64,000 nt of DNA, from assembly GCF_042100115.1 (NCBI RefSeq), contig NC_091273.1:3410001-3474000 (forward strand), read 5' to 3'. Positions 1 to 13,400 of this stretch are shown one piece after another. Each line of letters starts with the position of its first letter. Position 1 is the first letter of the stretch. The notes under the pieces are model-generated. The model made no database searches. It was not told where the DNA came from and saw nothing but the letters and a program-made list of their open reading frames with translations. The position numbers and the translations under genes were made by a program. The stretch is from Alternaria dauci. Lineage: Eukaryota > Ascomycota > Dothideomycetes > Pleosporales > Pleosporaceae.

Positions 1-3000
1 CTTAGTGGTTTTCCCCGGAATACTCCACTGAATACTACACTGAACCTAGCACTAAACTTTAAAGTCGCTGTCTCAGGTAAGCTAGAACGGTCTTCTGTAA
101 TGTTCTTGGGTCCTTGGCGGCAACAAAAAGCTAACAACGGGTGTAGCATGCCTTGTTGTGACATGGGATGCTAGGCACGCGACCTCGTGTCCCCTCTTCA
201 ACAGATCTCTTACTTTCGGGTAGATGTAGGAACACTCACGTGGAGTCCCGGGAGATCTGCAGCCAAGCAAAGTTGACGTTTTATTTCCTAAACCCCAAAG
301 AGCCGCGGAGAAGCCTGTCCGTGGACTTTGCCATTGCAACATGACCGTTTACTGCACGCTAATAATAGACATGACTTTTGTTGTGTTTGCTGTAGCCCAC
401 AAAATACACTCCTGTTCACATGACCAAGAACGGGGTTCCACTAACTGGGGCTTGGCTATTAGAATCCTAGCTACTAATCTCCTTCAAACATGCCTGCCAT
501 GCTCACTCCACATCAGAACAATAAAAATTTCCACATCAAATACGGAGGCTTGAGCTTGGATATGGCCGCTTTTGTTGTGTAAAAAGGCGTTACTCTTCTA
601 CTACAGTATGCCGAGGTGGTATCTGCTTAAGCATCGATTTCGGTAACCTCACCCTAAAAGACGTAGCAATACCATCCAATCGCTTTCTACTCCTTTAAGA
701 AAACATTATTTCTCGCGATTACGCTCAAGACTATTGTCGAGGCTGTGCATTCGTCATTCCCCAAGAAGATGAACTTCTCTGCGGCGCACACACGCAACAC
801 AGCCTCATCCCTGGCCATCGTATGAATCCTTGCACTAGTCGCTTACCTCGACGACTTCAGAGAGCTTACAGTACAAGCCCATTGCTTCGGAAATAGTAAA
901 CTGGGAATGCCGGCCGTCATCCAATCGCTCTTGGCTCTTCCAGCGTTGCGCGCCGTCTCCACTTGCTCCACATGGACAGACAGCAGTCGCAGTTTCCATG
1001 TGGACAGTCTTGGCGCCTCTCGACCACCAGAGGTATGTCATTCATTCTGATTCTCCTAATTTCGGAGAAGCTCTTCATAGCACTGATCTTCAGCGGTGAG
1101 CGTTCAAGCATCATTTCCAGCCACTGTCGCGCCGTACCACTGATTACCAACCCTGTAAGCAAGTTGCAGACCAAACTTTAGTGCTACTACATCTCTGGGT
1201 ATCTGGGGAGGACACCAAGGAATTAGGGTGGTGCCTCTACCAAGTGCCGTCATGGTGGGGCGTTTCTTGTCCTTGGTCTGTCCTCCAGGACTTACTCTAG
1301 CTGTGAACTTTCACCCAAGAGCGGAAGGTGCGCACGAGCGAAATAGTCAACGCTGTCCTAGTGAACCTTGGTGCTTGTAGGATGATGTATCTTCAGGGGC
1401 CCAGAAGTTGACAATAATTGGAAAAAACCATAAGCCGGAACAGCATGGAATCAAGACAAGTCGGACCGGACAATTTCGAAAATCTACCGGGCTGTGTGAG
1501 CTTGGGCTGACAAATTCTAGAAGCTGGGTCTTGGACAAGTTGTTAGGTGAGCTTTTTGCGTTTGTGCTCGTTAGTCATGGAACAAGGATGGTGTCAAGCT
1601 AGTATGAAAGTTTGGGACGTCAAATCAGGTTACCTGGTCATCGGTCAAGACTCATGGTGGCTGTCCAAGCTAGATTATGTCATACCGCAACAATTCAGCT
1701 CGCTCCGAACAAAATAGACTTTGGCTCTATTTCGACTCTTGTGTTTTGCTTCTCCGGACAGTGAGAAGATTGAGCTTACTTGCTTGTTCGCGCGCGTGCG
1801 CTGGCAGGTGCCGACAGTCTAAAGCGGGAGCTGGTACGCCTAATCTTTTAGCTACGGGCTATCAGCCGGAAGGTCGCGTCTGCGCCTGTGAACAGGGCGC
1901 CGGTACTTGTCCGTGCCATCGATAGCTTTCGCAGGGGCGCACCACTGCTTCTTACTCCTTCGCATCCATATCGCCGGCGGCTCACAGTAAATATCGTGTA
2001 GGTAGTATTTTGATCACATGGCATGCATCGCGTCTTCAGTGCCACAAACCTGGGCAGTGCACATCGGTACCAATGCTGATCGTGAGCTGAGCGCGTTTGA
2101 TGTCGTCACCATTCCTTCCCTTGCTGTATATTACTCGACCAGTCCATTTTCGACCGTCGATCTGCGGAGGTTTTGCACCCGAGCGATTTCGCCTGCTCGT
2201 TTTGGTCGTCGGTGTGTACCGAAGGCGTCCCCGTAGTGGTGTGAACCATAGATTCATCAGAGGAGAGGACGATAAGCGTCGACGTACGGGTTACACACAT
2301 GATCCTTGGGCATCTTTCCAGGCAACGTGGCTTGGAAACTCCCGCGTCCCCGCATGACACAACCTAGTCTTCGCTACTTGCTTCTTGCGGTCACGGTGTA
2401 AGTGTAGCACCCGAGGTGCAAGGTACGGGTACTTCTTAGTGGAAGAACGTGAACGTGCCGTGTGAGGGTGTACTGCAGCAAAGCTCGATCATGCTGTCTC
2501 ACGATAAGCGGGACATGGTTTCTCGGGCCTGTAGGGATGGGAAGTCTACCAATTCGTGACATTGCGAGACGTGGTTCTCAAGGAGGCCGTACGTCTGCGT
2601 GTTTTTGTCGTATGCTGGTGAAACTCGCTATTCATTATCCGTATATCTTTTGGTATGTGGTAATAGTACAACGCCGCTCCATGATATAGTGCCCGAGAAT
2701 TGAAGTGCTAGAACGAAAAAAATAATAACAGATGTCGCATAGCCCAATTATGGACCGAAGTCACTGCCAATGCCCAAGCTTCGGTTAGAACTTTTGAGAA
2801 CGGTACTAGTACAAAGTGGTAGTGGTTCTACAACTTCTAGCAATGGCGAGGTTGTAGGATGGCATGTGGCTATCGTCCATGGCCCAACGTGTGCCAGATA
2901 CGCGATAATCCGCTGGATAGCTCTCCTATCTACAGGGACCAGTGCTTCTGTCAACTCATGCTTGTGCTTAGCATGTCCGCCAGATGATGCGATTTTGGAG

Positions 3001-3155
3001 ATCGGGCCGAGGTTTATGCAACGCGTAACGCCATGTCAGAGCCTCGGACCCAAGACATACATGACCAGTGCATGCACACTTGAGGTTGTTGAACAAAGAG
3101 GTATTACCCACAATTCTATTCGTCGCAGAGCGATCTTATGCGGGGCACGCAGTTG
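1..3155. other. gene-poor stretch, no supported gene
   Basis: Both strands contain only short, unrelated open frames (under about 130 codons) with no recognisable domain and no chain of frames that joins through plausible introns. No tRNA, rRNA or transposase-like sequence was recognised. The right part is the 3' flank of the transcription factor gene that ends at 3156. It could hold old repeat remnants, but I see no direct or inverted repeat by eye. Confidence 0.5.
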
Positions 3156-6050
3156 CTAACCCGTAAGCTGACCAACAACTCCGAAAAGCAATTGATCTTC
3201 AGTCTTGTACAGCGCATCATCGTTTCCGAACGCCGTCTCAAGACTGTTGTTGATCCTCCAAAAGTTTCCGTAATTTCCGTTTCTTATGTCTTGGCTTTCT
3301 TGTGCGGCAATTTCCGTCAGCTGCTTGATGCGATTCGAGACCATCTTCTGCTGCGCCTTCGCAGACGCCCAATAGCCCGCCAATTCGTCGATGCGCATCA
3401 GTGTCGTGTTGAGCGTCTCGATCAAGGTCGGTAGTGACGAAACGAGCCCCGCAGAGGTCAACACATCAACCGCAAGCATGAGCACATACACAGGGGAAGG
3501 TGTCGAGAAAGAAAATTCCAGTGCCGCGGTAGGTGAAGGACGTCGTTGGCGGTTGACAGGAGCCAGTGAAAGCATGATTGATAGGAAGTTGGACGCCATA
3601 CGTAGTGCGCGCTCCAAATTTCGGCGTATCTTGTCCGTTGGCAGTACGCTGACTCTCGTCTGACGATTGAGTCGGATTATTGTAGCGTAGTATAAAGCGT
3701 GCATCGACAAAAAGGTGCCCGCACATCCGTCAGCAAGGCTTTTGTCCAGGTTCTGTGGGGTGTAATGAAGGCTCACTGGCAACATGGTATGCCATGCGTT
3801 CAGCTTCTCGTTCATCTGTGTATAGAACATGTCATAGTGTTGCTCGTAGGTACTGTCGGGGCGGCGCGCAGCACGACTCGTGAAGGTAAGCACGTCACCC
3901 CATAGTGCCGATATTAGGCATAGGTACGCCATATTTCCCAGAACAGAATGGGGTACAGCGCTTGCACTCAGAAGCTCCTCGTGGAAGAATGGCGCATCGC
4001 ATGGTGTTGATGCGTCGTACATGCTATCCAGGCATGGGAGTCTAACAAAGACATCCTCGAGGTTGATCACAGAAGGCGTCCCTCCAAAGAAGCCATTGTA
4101 TCGCTGTTGTTGCAACATGTCAACGGATGCTGGCGTGTTCACGAAATCGTGACTTACATCCATCAGAAATCCGGACCAGAAGGTGCGGCGGCAGCATTCT
4201 GTGTAGGTTCGACGATCAAATCCATAGCCCAGGTCGGCGTTGCTATCGGCCAGCTCTTTGATACCTTCTTCAGAATTCAGTTTCAGTGCAGCGAGCACTC
4301 GCAGACCAGCACCGCAGTAGTCCCACGCTTCCTGTGATTTGCCTCGAGCAAAGTGATACAGCGCAAGCATCAGTCGCGTCTGGCACAACTGCAGACTGAA
4401 TTTACCGAACCGTTTTTCTGCTGCGTAGGAGGCGACAGTAGCAAACTTCTTCCCCAAAGCTTCCCTATCCTCACCAGCCGAGAAGAGAGCGCCCATGGCA
4501 AGAACGGAATATAGGAGCATCAGATGGTCCTGATTCTTGTCGCGGTTATTCTCTACCCATGCAAGGAAAGGTCGACGAGGAAACATGACATAGGCTGCGC
4601 TACCCGCGTGAGCAAAGTAAAGGTCCAATAGATGCCTAGTAAGTCCGGGGTCTGTTTCAAAAGGATCCTGTTCCCATTGGAGGCCAAGGTGGTCAGAGTA
4701 AGAGCCGCGTCCATGGTCGTCTAAGCCCTGGTCGTTTGCGGAGCCGCTCCAATCTGATTCGTATGGCTGCACCGACATGTCTCTCGGGTCTGCAGCAGTG
4801 TTGGGGCGGAACTTTCGAGATCTGAAAGGCGTTCCGGCGTTCCACGTGTCGACCTTCCTTGATGAGTCGCGCAGCTCTCCAGGAGCTTTGTTTCTGTCTG
4901 AGGTTGCCGCAGGACTTAGGATTTCGGACGACGGATGCTTAAATAGCGGAGCGGAATGCGATGGTGAGGTCTCGCCGGATGCATTGCTTTGGTTGAGTCC
5001 ACTGCCATTCGTTAGTATTTGTCATTGTATCATATGAGTATAGCCTTGTCTGGTTCAGAGCATAACAGGCCCATTAAGTCAATGCACTCCAAGTCCTCGA
5101 ATGAAAAAAGAAGAAAAGCCCCAAATAATGAGGACCACTTACCCTCTGCATACTCTTTGTGACTTGGAGCATTGGTGGCACTTTGGATATCCGGGCTCGC
5201 ACTTGATCTTCTTCTCTCGGCAGGTCAGGCAAGCTTGCGCAAGTCGCTTTCGAGGTTTCCCAGCCTTTGTGATACCCCACGAAGGATTGACCGCTTCGCC
5301 GTCTATTATAGCCCGGCAATAGGTGCCGTCCTCATAGACATAGCATGGGCCTTCGCCTGGTATATCGCGTTGTCCGACACAACGCGAAGACCGTACTGGA
5401 GCCCGCGAAGAGCCTTCCAATCGTCTCATTCTGACAGGTCTATTCGGATCAAACCCCAATTCTTGCTGACCGGAGTGGTTCGTCATCGTTCCCGTCGCAT
5501 CAGACATGAGCGACACTTGCCGGTGCCCATTGCCTGCTAGATCATGCTGTGAAGGGTGGGTGAAACTTTCACGCCGTTGAAGATCTACTCGACTGACGCC
5601 GAACGCCGAACCTGGCGTCGACGAGGAGGTAGACGGGGTAGCGCTTGCGCCTGACAGAGGTTGACGATGGTGGTAGGGCGTTTGAGAAGCGATAGCATTG
5701 TGCTCGGAGTGGCCATGCATGTAACCATCATATTCATGCCGTCTCTTTAATGTCGGACTAGAAGACCCATAACGCCCACAATGGCTGTAGAGTGCCACAG
5801 CGCCTCCCGCCCTCAACGAAGGATCCGATGACTTCTTGTCGAGTAGTTCTGGCTCCAAGAGCGTGCGAAGACTCGGTAACTGTTGCGCATTGTTATGGCT
5901 TGCACTGAAATCTCGGGGACGGATGTGCTGGCTAGGCGCGATGATTTCTGGTCGAGACGACGAAGCATGATGTGGCGGATAGGGACTGTAGGATGGCGGA
6001 GGTCCTGAATGTGAAGGTATGCTGGGTGGACCACTCATGTTGAGAAGCAT
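3156..6050 (-). CDS. Zn(II)2Cys6 fungal transcription factor
   Basis: Two exons, 6050-5143 and 5001-3156 (917 aa), are joined by a 141 nt intron with donor GTAAGT and a perfect TACTAAC branch site only a few bases before the acceptor GGCAG. The first exon is a Ser/Pro/His-rich, probably disordered arm ending in a zinc cluster of form C-x2-C-x6-C-x6-C-x2-C-x6-C at about residues 274-301 (it starts CLTCREKKIKC). The splice falls just after the last cysteine. The second exon carries a long helical region of the fungal-specific transcription factor type (LLDLYFAHAG near residue 425, then the CRRTFW signature). This predicts a nuclear DNA-binding regulator. The Zn cluster lies unusually far from the N-terminus, after about 270 residues, whereas most family members have it near residue 20-60. 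The start could also be the ATG at 6038, which has the better context (AACATGAG). The longer open frame upstream has only GTG, so it is not a start. The target genes are unknown, and I do not recognise a named orthologue. Confidence 0.93.
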
Positions 6051-8206
6051 AGCAGGTAAGATGCGTTTTGATGTTCGGCGCTTGAAGTGGGATGGTTTCC
6101 ACGATACAGCCCGTTGACCGACCACATGAGGAGATATAGAATAGCAGGAGCTACAGACTGCCCAGGACGCTCAAGGGATCCTGGCACTGCTCAAGACTTG
6201 ACACTGGTGCAGCCACGGCATCAGCTAGTGGTCAACTTAACTGGTACATGAAGGTACGTGAGAAAGTCAGGAAGGTGGCCGACGAACAGAAGCTTCTGGC
6301 CTGGACCGGGATGTCCGCTGCAAGCTATTGCAGTCTAGAAAATGGACCAAAGAATCGACAGTCCGTGCAGGGCTGACATTGGGCGACTGAGCACCACTGT
6401 TCCGGCTCATTATGAACCGCAACCGAGACACAAAGCAACAGTGCATGTGGGAGCGTATGTAGGGGCGACGCGGGAAGAACTTACAGATGCAGGGATTATG
6501 ATATGCGCCGCGGACGTACCTTTTGGGCGCAATTGACACTGAGCACGCAGCGAGCACAGCTTCGATTGCTTAAACGTGAGGCAAAGGATAATAGCAACAA
6601 GTATAATAATGCCCGGGTAGCAGGAGTGGAGGGTGGGCGGACAACAGCGGGACCCCGTGCTCAGCCAGTTAACAGCTTACCAGGAGGCCCTTGCAAGAAC
6701 AGGCTTCAAGGAGGAGCGACCGCGGCGTCCAAGTAGGTCAGCGATTATTCCAGTGGCGTGCAGTGACGGACCGCCAGGGACATGGTCGTGGAGCCTTTGC
6801 TGTTTGAGACCCGAAGATGCTGGAACGAGCCAGGGTATGGAGCAAGCCAGCCGGAATATTGGCTGCAGATATCGAGTCAACCGTCTTGAGCGGGCTAGAT
6901 AGCGTGCTGCGTCAGATGCAGACTGATGCACGTTACTGCAGTCGGTGATGGCGCGTGGGCAGTGTGAGCCCCCCAGATCGTACCAACTGGCTGCTGGCCA
7001 ACCGTAGCTGATCCGCTAATGACCTGTGCAGATCATGCAGCGTGAGCTCGGAATGCAGCGAACATGTCCTTGCTATTTTGCCGCGAAACTCTGGGACCTG
7101 GCGTTAGGTTCTGGAGCGGTTCCGTCCAATAAGCTTCAGTTAGATTGAGGCCAAGGACTGGAAACAGCTAAAACGTGCAGCCACCATAAACGACGCCTCT
7201 CGCTGCAGGAGAAGAGAGGGCAAATAAGCCGCCGTCAACAATGCGAACAAGAAGACAGGTGTCCCGGCGGCCGGCCCTACATCGCCAACGAGAAGGGTTT
7301 CGTCTCCGCTCAACCTTGGAAAGGTTGATGCCAAATGCTGACACGGGCGATGCCGTTGTCGTCAGCTAAAAAAGACGCCGAACAAAAAAATGATCCTGAC
7401 TTAAAGCGGCACCAGAATCCGATCGGAACGAGCTCACAGCAGCCGTTGAGCGGGCGATTGAGCCCATCTCGATCCTCTTACGTCCCGGATCCCCTAACGC
7501 CTCTGGCCTTGCTTGCATGAAGCCAGCTTGGCCCGTGCCGAACGGCTCTAAGCCTAGCGGTCAGTTTCTTTGATTGCACTCCCGAGTCCATGCGCATCTT
7601 TGGGCGTCCCAAGACTCCATATAATAAGGGCTTTCTCCGGATGCCGTGGTGGCTTGACATGACATGGCCCCGTCGCGTCTTTCGGTTCAGTAATCGAGCA
7701 TGCGTGTGCAGAATAGGTGCTGTGCAGTCGGGAGTGCTAGGACAACGGTGCAAGATCGGCCTGGCTGTAGCTTCCCGCTGTCGGGGATGACGCGCACAAA
7801 TACATTCGTACCTCCCGTATTTGATTATGAGACAAAGGACCGAGGGATCAGGCGAGCGGCCGGGAACTGACCAGGACCAAGGCGCAAGTACAAGCGGATC
7901 GCCGTTGAGCTGGACCGAAGCGAAGCGGCTTGCGAGTCAGTGAAAATGATGGGGTATCGATGGTACCGGGACTGACTGACTGACTGCCAAGGGCACCCAC
8001 ACGCTAACTTCTGCTTACGCAGCTAGCGCCGCGCCAAGCCAGGTCTGAACTTCTTTGTGCAGGTGCGACCGAGTCGACTGTCACCACAACAACACTACCA
8101 CCGTCAACCTTGCCAGAACCTCGTTGGCAGACCACGTGCATGCTGCGAAACTCTGATCTAGGCGCATCTGCTCTAACATCGATACGTGTACAGAAAGTCC
8201 CGCGAC
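6051..8206. other. intergenic region between divergent TF and WW-domain genes
   Basis: About 2.2 kb separate two divergently transcribed genes, so both promoters should lie here. Only short shadow-like frames are present and none shows a domain. A short (ACTG)4 repeat sits at 7971-7986. The size fits the long upstream regions often found before fungal regulatory genes. Confidence 0.6.
7971..7986. repeat. (ACTG)4 microsatellite
   Basis: Four perfect tandem copies of ACTG lie about 220 bp before the start of the WW-domain gene. It is too short to imply a function. Confidence 0.8.
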
Positions 8207-9099
8207 ATGGCGACTGAGCTAGGCGACAAAGACGTCGCGCGCAGCCCGTCACCCGCTGCCACATCGCAGCAAGGCCAACGCCGCGCCAGCACACCGGAAG
8301 CCGCAGAGGCTAAACTTCCCAACCGGGAAGCCAGCTACGGCTCGAGTTCGTCTGCTCCGCTGCCCTACGACGGTGGCGCGCCTCCCCTACCCGACGAGCC
8401 CGTCCCAGACGCAGAGGACGACGGCTGGGAGCCTAGGTGGGACATCAACGCCGGCGCATGGTACTACTTCAACCACAAGACTGGCGTCTCGCAGTGGGAG
8501 AACCCGCGCATCCCGACCGCTTCTGCCCAGAGCTATGGCTACGACAGGTTTGCTAACTATCATCTTCATTTTGTGTCTTTCCCAGCCTAATACGTGCACT
8601 CGACAGACACCCCTATTACGGTGCTGCTGCTGCTGCCATGACATCAAGCTCTGGCGCTCCGGGCACCAGCTCCCCCCCAAAGCGCAAGTGGGGTGGCTAC
8701 AACCCAAAGATCCACGGCAGTTTTGACCCCAACGCCGACTATGCAAAGGAGGCGGAAAAGGAGGAAGAGGATGCTCAACAGGCCATCGCTGCTGCAGCTT
8801 TCGCCGCTCGTAACGCCCACGCTTCTAGTCATGACTACACAACAACTGCCCAGTTCAACCGCTTCAACGGCAAACAGCAACAAGCCGGCCAAGGCCCGGA
8901 GATGCACAACGACGAGAACAAGAGCCGTCGCCAGATGAATGCTTTCTTCGACGTTGACGCTGCCGCCAACAGCCATGACGGACGTAGTCTCAAGGCGGAG
9001 CGTCGCGCACAGCCCCTCAGCAAGAAGCAGCTCAAGGAGTTCAACGAGAAGCGCAAGGCTGCCAAGGAAGCGAAGCGCAGAGCCTGGTTACGCGACTGA
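8207..9099 (+). CDS. WW-domain protein
   Basis: Exons 8207-8547 and 8607-9099 encode 277 aa. The 59 nt intron has a CTAAT branch site shortly before the acceptor GACAG. One WW domain lies at about residues 74-105: it opens with GWEPRWD, has the central aromatic pair WYYFNH, and closes with SQWENP, which supplies both signature tryptophans and the final proline. WW domains bind proline-rich ligands, so this is probably an adaptor. The rest is low complexity: an Ala-rich stretch after the splice, a charged coiled-coil-like segment around residues 145-175, and a Lys/Arg-rich C-terminus (KAAKEAKRRAWLRD). No enzyme domain is visible. The start is the ATG in context CGACATGG; the open frame extends upstream only through a GTG. 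A role in RNA processing is possible from family resemblance but is not shown by the sequence. Confidence 0.88.
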
Positions 9100-9724
9100 T
9101 TGTGCGGGCGGTAAGAAGAAGAAAAGACAGTAAAGGTTCAAAGCGACAACTAATGCAAGCTAGATTTGGGCCATATCCTTGAACTGACGACTGCACGTCT
9201 GTCAAGTGAAGGTAGGATCTCACGCTTGTCTTGGTGCTTTTGGATGCGACACTATAGCATCAAGGGACTAGACGTCTCAGCTCCTCGTTCAGCGCCGTGG
9301 TATGAACTAAACATGTTTTGCCCGGCCACGATTATCGCTCATCATGTACTCGAGCGCATGATCAATTATGATACCTGGTCCACGTCTTGACTAGTCTGGA
9401 TGTATGCGGCATTGCCAGCAGGAGCAAGCCCCTCTTACTCGTAGCCACGGCTGGAAGCTAGGAAACACTTTATACTCGTCGGTGCGTAGCCCATAGATAC
9501 AATGGCATTTCTGTTGCCTTGTTCACCACCAAGATACCGCTGCCCATGTGCGCCATGTCAATCTTCCGGCACGTTGCCTTTGCAAGGTGCGTAATCGCGT
9601 GTAAACCCCCCGCCACATGGTTTTGTGTTTGTTGTAAACCCAACGTCATCAGGGGCAGTTTCGGTTCCTTGCAGCTGCAGGCCGTCAGCAATATATGCAT
9701 ATTACGGCCAACAGTCGAGGTGCT
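9100..9724. other. convergent 3' intergenic region
   Basis: This lies between the ends of two convergent genes. I see no coding frame with domain content and no clear terminator structure. Confidence 0.55.
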
Positions 9725-10438
9725 TCAGCCACCCTTGGAGGCAAGATCCTGGGCATCCAGGTCCGCCATCTGCTTCCGGACGTCTTCCACCGTCGGTCCA
9801 GTTGTGGTGCCTTGCGCCGATGCACTGCTGCCTTGAGCATGCTCCGCCGTTGCGTCTGCATCGTCCATGTTCTCGTCCGCGTTCTCTCCATCTTCCGCTT
9901 CCGCTTCCGCTTCGCCGGTCTGTCCAATTCCCTTCTCCAGTTCCTCCACGGCCCCAAGGAGCCAATCTACAACTTCATTCTTGTCGTTGATCTCTGCTTC
10001 GTAGACCGCATCGTGGCCCGCTCGGTTGATGATCGTGACATCGGCACCGGCGTTTATGAGGAGTTTTACGCTTTCGAGGTGGCCGTTCAGCGCAGCCCAG
10101 TGGAGGGGCGTGTTGCCTGCTTCATTGACGGCGTTCAGGAATGTTGGTTCAGGCTTCTCCGCGCCGGTCGAGAACAGCAGCTTGATGACGTCTATGCCGG
10201 AGATTAGACATGGTTCGCATCATGAGTATCTACGGATGTTACCATTGTGTCCATTGGCAGCAGCATAATGCAGTGCGCTATTCTTCGAATATGGGTCGAC
10301 AGCCGCCGTGTACAGTTCGGCCTTTGATCGCTTCGTCTGTGTGGACAGTTCGGAGACATACAAATCGAGCTCGGCTGCTTCGTTCGCTCGCGCCAAGTAC
10401 AGAATCTCGTCTACGGCATCTTCGTCTAGCCCTGCCAT
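9725..10438 (-). CDS. ankyrin-repeat protein, Yar1-like
   Basis: Exons 10438-10243 and 10191-9725 encode 220 aa; the intron is 51 nt (donor GTAACA, acceptor CATAG). After a short acidic N-terminus there are two to three ankyrin repeats: one starting near SALHYAAANGH, broken by the splice, and a classic one with GNTPLHWAALNGHLE at about residues 90-120. The C-terminus is strongly acidic (runs of Glu and Asp around residues 155-185). Length, repeat number and acidic tail resemble yeast Yar1, a small ankyrin protein of about 200 aa that chaperones ribosomal protein Rps3 before 40S assembly. The assignment rests on architecture only, since other small ankyrin proteins look similar. Confidence 0.85.
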
Positions 10439-13400
10439 GTTTGCTTGTCGGCTTGCGCTTCGGGTGTCTCAGTGATTCAAAGTAAATATTTTCTGACAAG
10501 TCTGCCCAATAGGGAAAGCGGGGGCGGGGTTCAAGGCACTAGCCCTTTCAGTCGTAGCTCTGAAGCGAGGTTTCCATCGCCGATGCTGCACCTGTCAACT
10601 CATCACTTTACATAATACAAGTGCGCACGCTTCCTCGCCGTGCACTATACTCAATCAAGGGTTTTTACCTCCTTATCTTCCTCTCGCTGGCATAAGATCA
10701 ATTCGATACAGCACCCTTACCGCAGATCCTGCATTGTTAATGAGCAAGTATAGCAATCAATCTATGGAAGCGCTAGAAGGCCAACACGCATGCACGAAGT
10801 ATGACGTGCAGCTCATGCTCTAGTTTCTCCAACGACCATCGGCATCATCCGAGTTCCAGATGCAAATACATCCCTTGCTCGTGTGCGTCCGACGGTTTCT
10901 TGCCCATATCAGCCTCGACTGCCTAACACGTCACCAGAGCACCACGAGGAGCTCAAACTTCCCGAATTGTGTCCTTGGAACCTTGTTCGACCGCCGTCGT
11001 TTCGACCTCCATGATGGTGTCCGTGAAGCCTTTCAACAGAATTTCACGTGCATGTAAATGTAGGATGTGAATCGGAAGACATGAGACATCCTACCAGGGG
11101 CGCATCTACATGCCAGTCCTCTACTGCATCTTAGTTCACAAGTTTGTATTTTCCTATGAATGCATTCGACGGTTCGGACGTGTGGCTGTGTTACATCGGG
11201 AAGGAAGCCTGTCCGCCAACTTGGAATTACCCGGTTACCGTCCTGTGTCGAAGTGGCAAACTGGGCCCATATGAGCCTACTCTGGGTATTCTGCTTTGTT
11301 GAGAAGCAAGAACAGCAGAGGTGGACCTAGAACACGCAATCGATGTTTGTACTACACTTCCTGTCGCAAGGTGTCGCATTCGTTTACGGGAGGAAGCGTC
11401 CATCTAATTACTCAATTACGTCACGCACACATAGCGCTCGCCTTTACCTGCCGTTTGACACTCGGTCCAGCCAACTCAGATGGGTCGACTGCTTGATGGT
11501 GTTCCCACTCAACCCTTCATCCTTCCGCTAACCCCTGCCAGAGGATAGATTGCGCAAGGACCTTGATCCATGAACCTGGTCTACCCGCGAAGATCCAAGA
11601 TCACAACGGGCTTAGGCAAGCAAGTACCTCGGACCCAGCACCACGCGTCTTGCCGAGGCCGTTTCAGAGCTCAGGAAAGGATTCCCACCAATCATCTCTC
11701 GGAGGCATCGGGCCGATTCCAGATATTTGATCAGAAATCATCATATGCCAGTCTGGCCTGAAAGAATTACACCACTTTGGCCCTCCTATGATCAACGGTC
11801 GGACATGTGAAAGACAGGCTTCCCGCTGGGATCGACGCGGACCTTGGTATCTACTTACATGAAACTGGCATGTCGTCCGTTCGGATCACAGCCGAACCCA
11901 GCCATGTAAGATTATCATGGCCATTTTGGTTGGGCTGAATGGTGATAGAAGTTTAACTTCAGGTACACTCCGCACTCGCACTCCGCACCTGTCTCTCGAA
12001 GCGCTCTTGTCCGCTCCGGTCTGTTGGCAATCATCAGGCATATCGCTTACCGAAAGTAGACAGTGTCCGACTGCTTACATTAGTGCACGATATAGCCGTG
12101 ACCCCCGAATGGCGACATGTTATCAAAGGACATCGCTCCGCGGGCTACACGCTTTAACAAGCAGGAAGAGAAGAGATCTCCAAACATGGAGCCCCGTTCG
12201 CTTTCATTGCCTCATACGGAGGCCCTTGTCCGGCCACACATGAGCTGTAGTCGTCGCCGCCAAATTGTCAACTTTCAGGCCAGGCCACAATAATGGAGTA
12301 CATTCCAGAGTACCGTACTCGGCAAGCAGCCGACTGAAAATGTCAACAAAGGCACGCTCAATCCATCCGTGTCGCTTCGCATGCCGCTTTAAGTGTAATG
12401 TCACTGCCATTGGCGTTTCACACACCCTTCAAGCTACTTTACTTTTTAGCCTCCTGCGCCGCGCACTAGCTACCCCGTGGACATGAAAGCCGTAGCGACG
12501 CCTGCGCTAAGGCTTGTGCAAGGGGGAGAGGCGGCATTTGAAAGCCACTGCCTCGATAGTGATTACTACAAGTGGTTTGGCGCTGGCAATGTACCGATGC
12601 TCGACTGACGGAAGCCGCGTATTATCTTTCGGAGGTGTGGGTACCGCAACATTAGCTCTCGGCTCACATTACCCTGCTGCGCCGTGTGGCTGCATCAACA
12701 CCAACACTTGTCGCCAGGTCGTTTGTCAAGAGGATCCGTGAAGCAACGGGATTCCGTCTCAATTCTGAACCGGCAAAGCCTATTCTTGAGTGGCAATTTT
12801 CGGGTCAGCAGCGCATAAAGTCTTATGCAAGACATCGTGTCACACATCGGCAAAGCATGTTCTTTCTCCACTGAGGCTCGGTGAGCCCATAACGTCTACA
12901 TTTTTGTCGATCGGTGTGATGGCCTAGCTTTGGATGTTGCTAGCTGCTCCAACTCGTGGGAAGGATAATGTACGCCTCTTTGAGAATGCCACTCGTGGCA
13001 ATCAAAGAATGTGCTCGCGGAGGTCATGGCTTCGATGATTACGTCTGGGCGTTTACACTCAAATCCTTCAAGATGGAGTTCTTGGAACAGGGTCACGCTA
13101 GCAGTCTTTGACGCTAACCAATCAGCTATCTACGGGTGGCTATCCGAAAGCGAACCCCTTCTGTCACTGCCGTCGCGACGATCATTGCCGTCACTGCCAG
13201 GCGCCAGACGGGAGCAACTCCTACCATCGAAGATATCGATCAGGCCCCCCCCCTTTATTTGCCTGACTCGATCCGTCGTGATATCACTCATCGCCATGTT
13301 TTATCAGTTCCCGACTCGTCATGCGCTATAATTAAACGTCTCGAAAGGAGTCATGATAGCTGCTCCACAGCACATGTACCTCTGTTCCGATCTAGACCAA

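Noticed and set aside
12204..12425. 73-codon minus-strand frame in the gene desert
   Set aside because: It reads like protein for a short stretch but has no domain and no neighbouring exons; too short to support.
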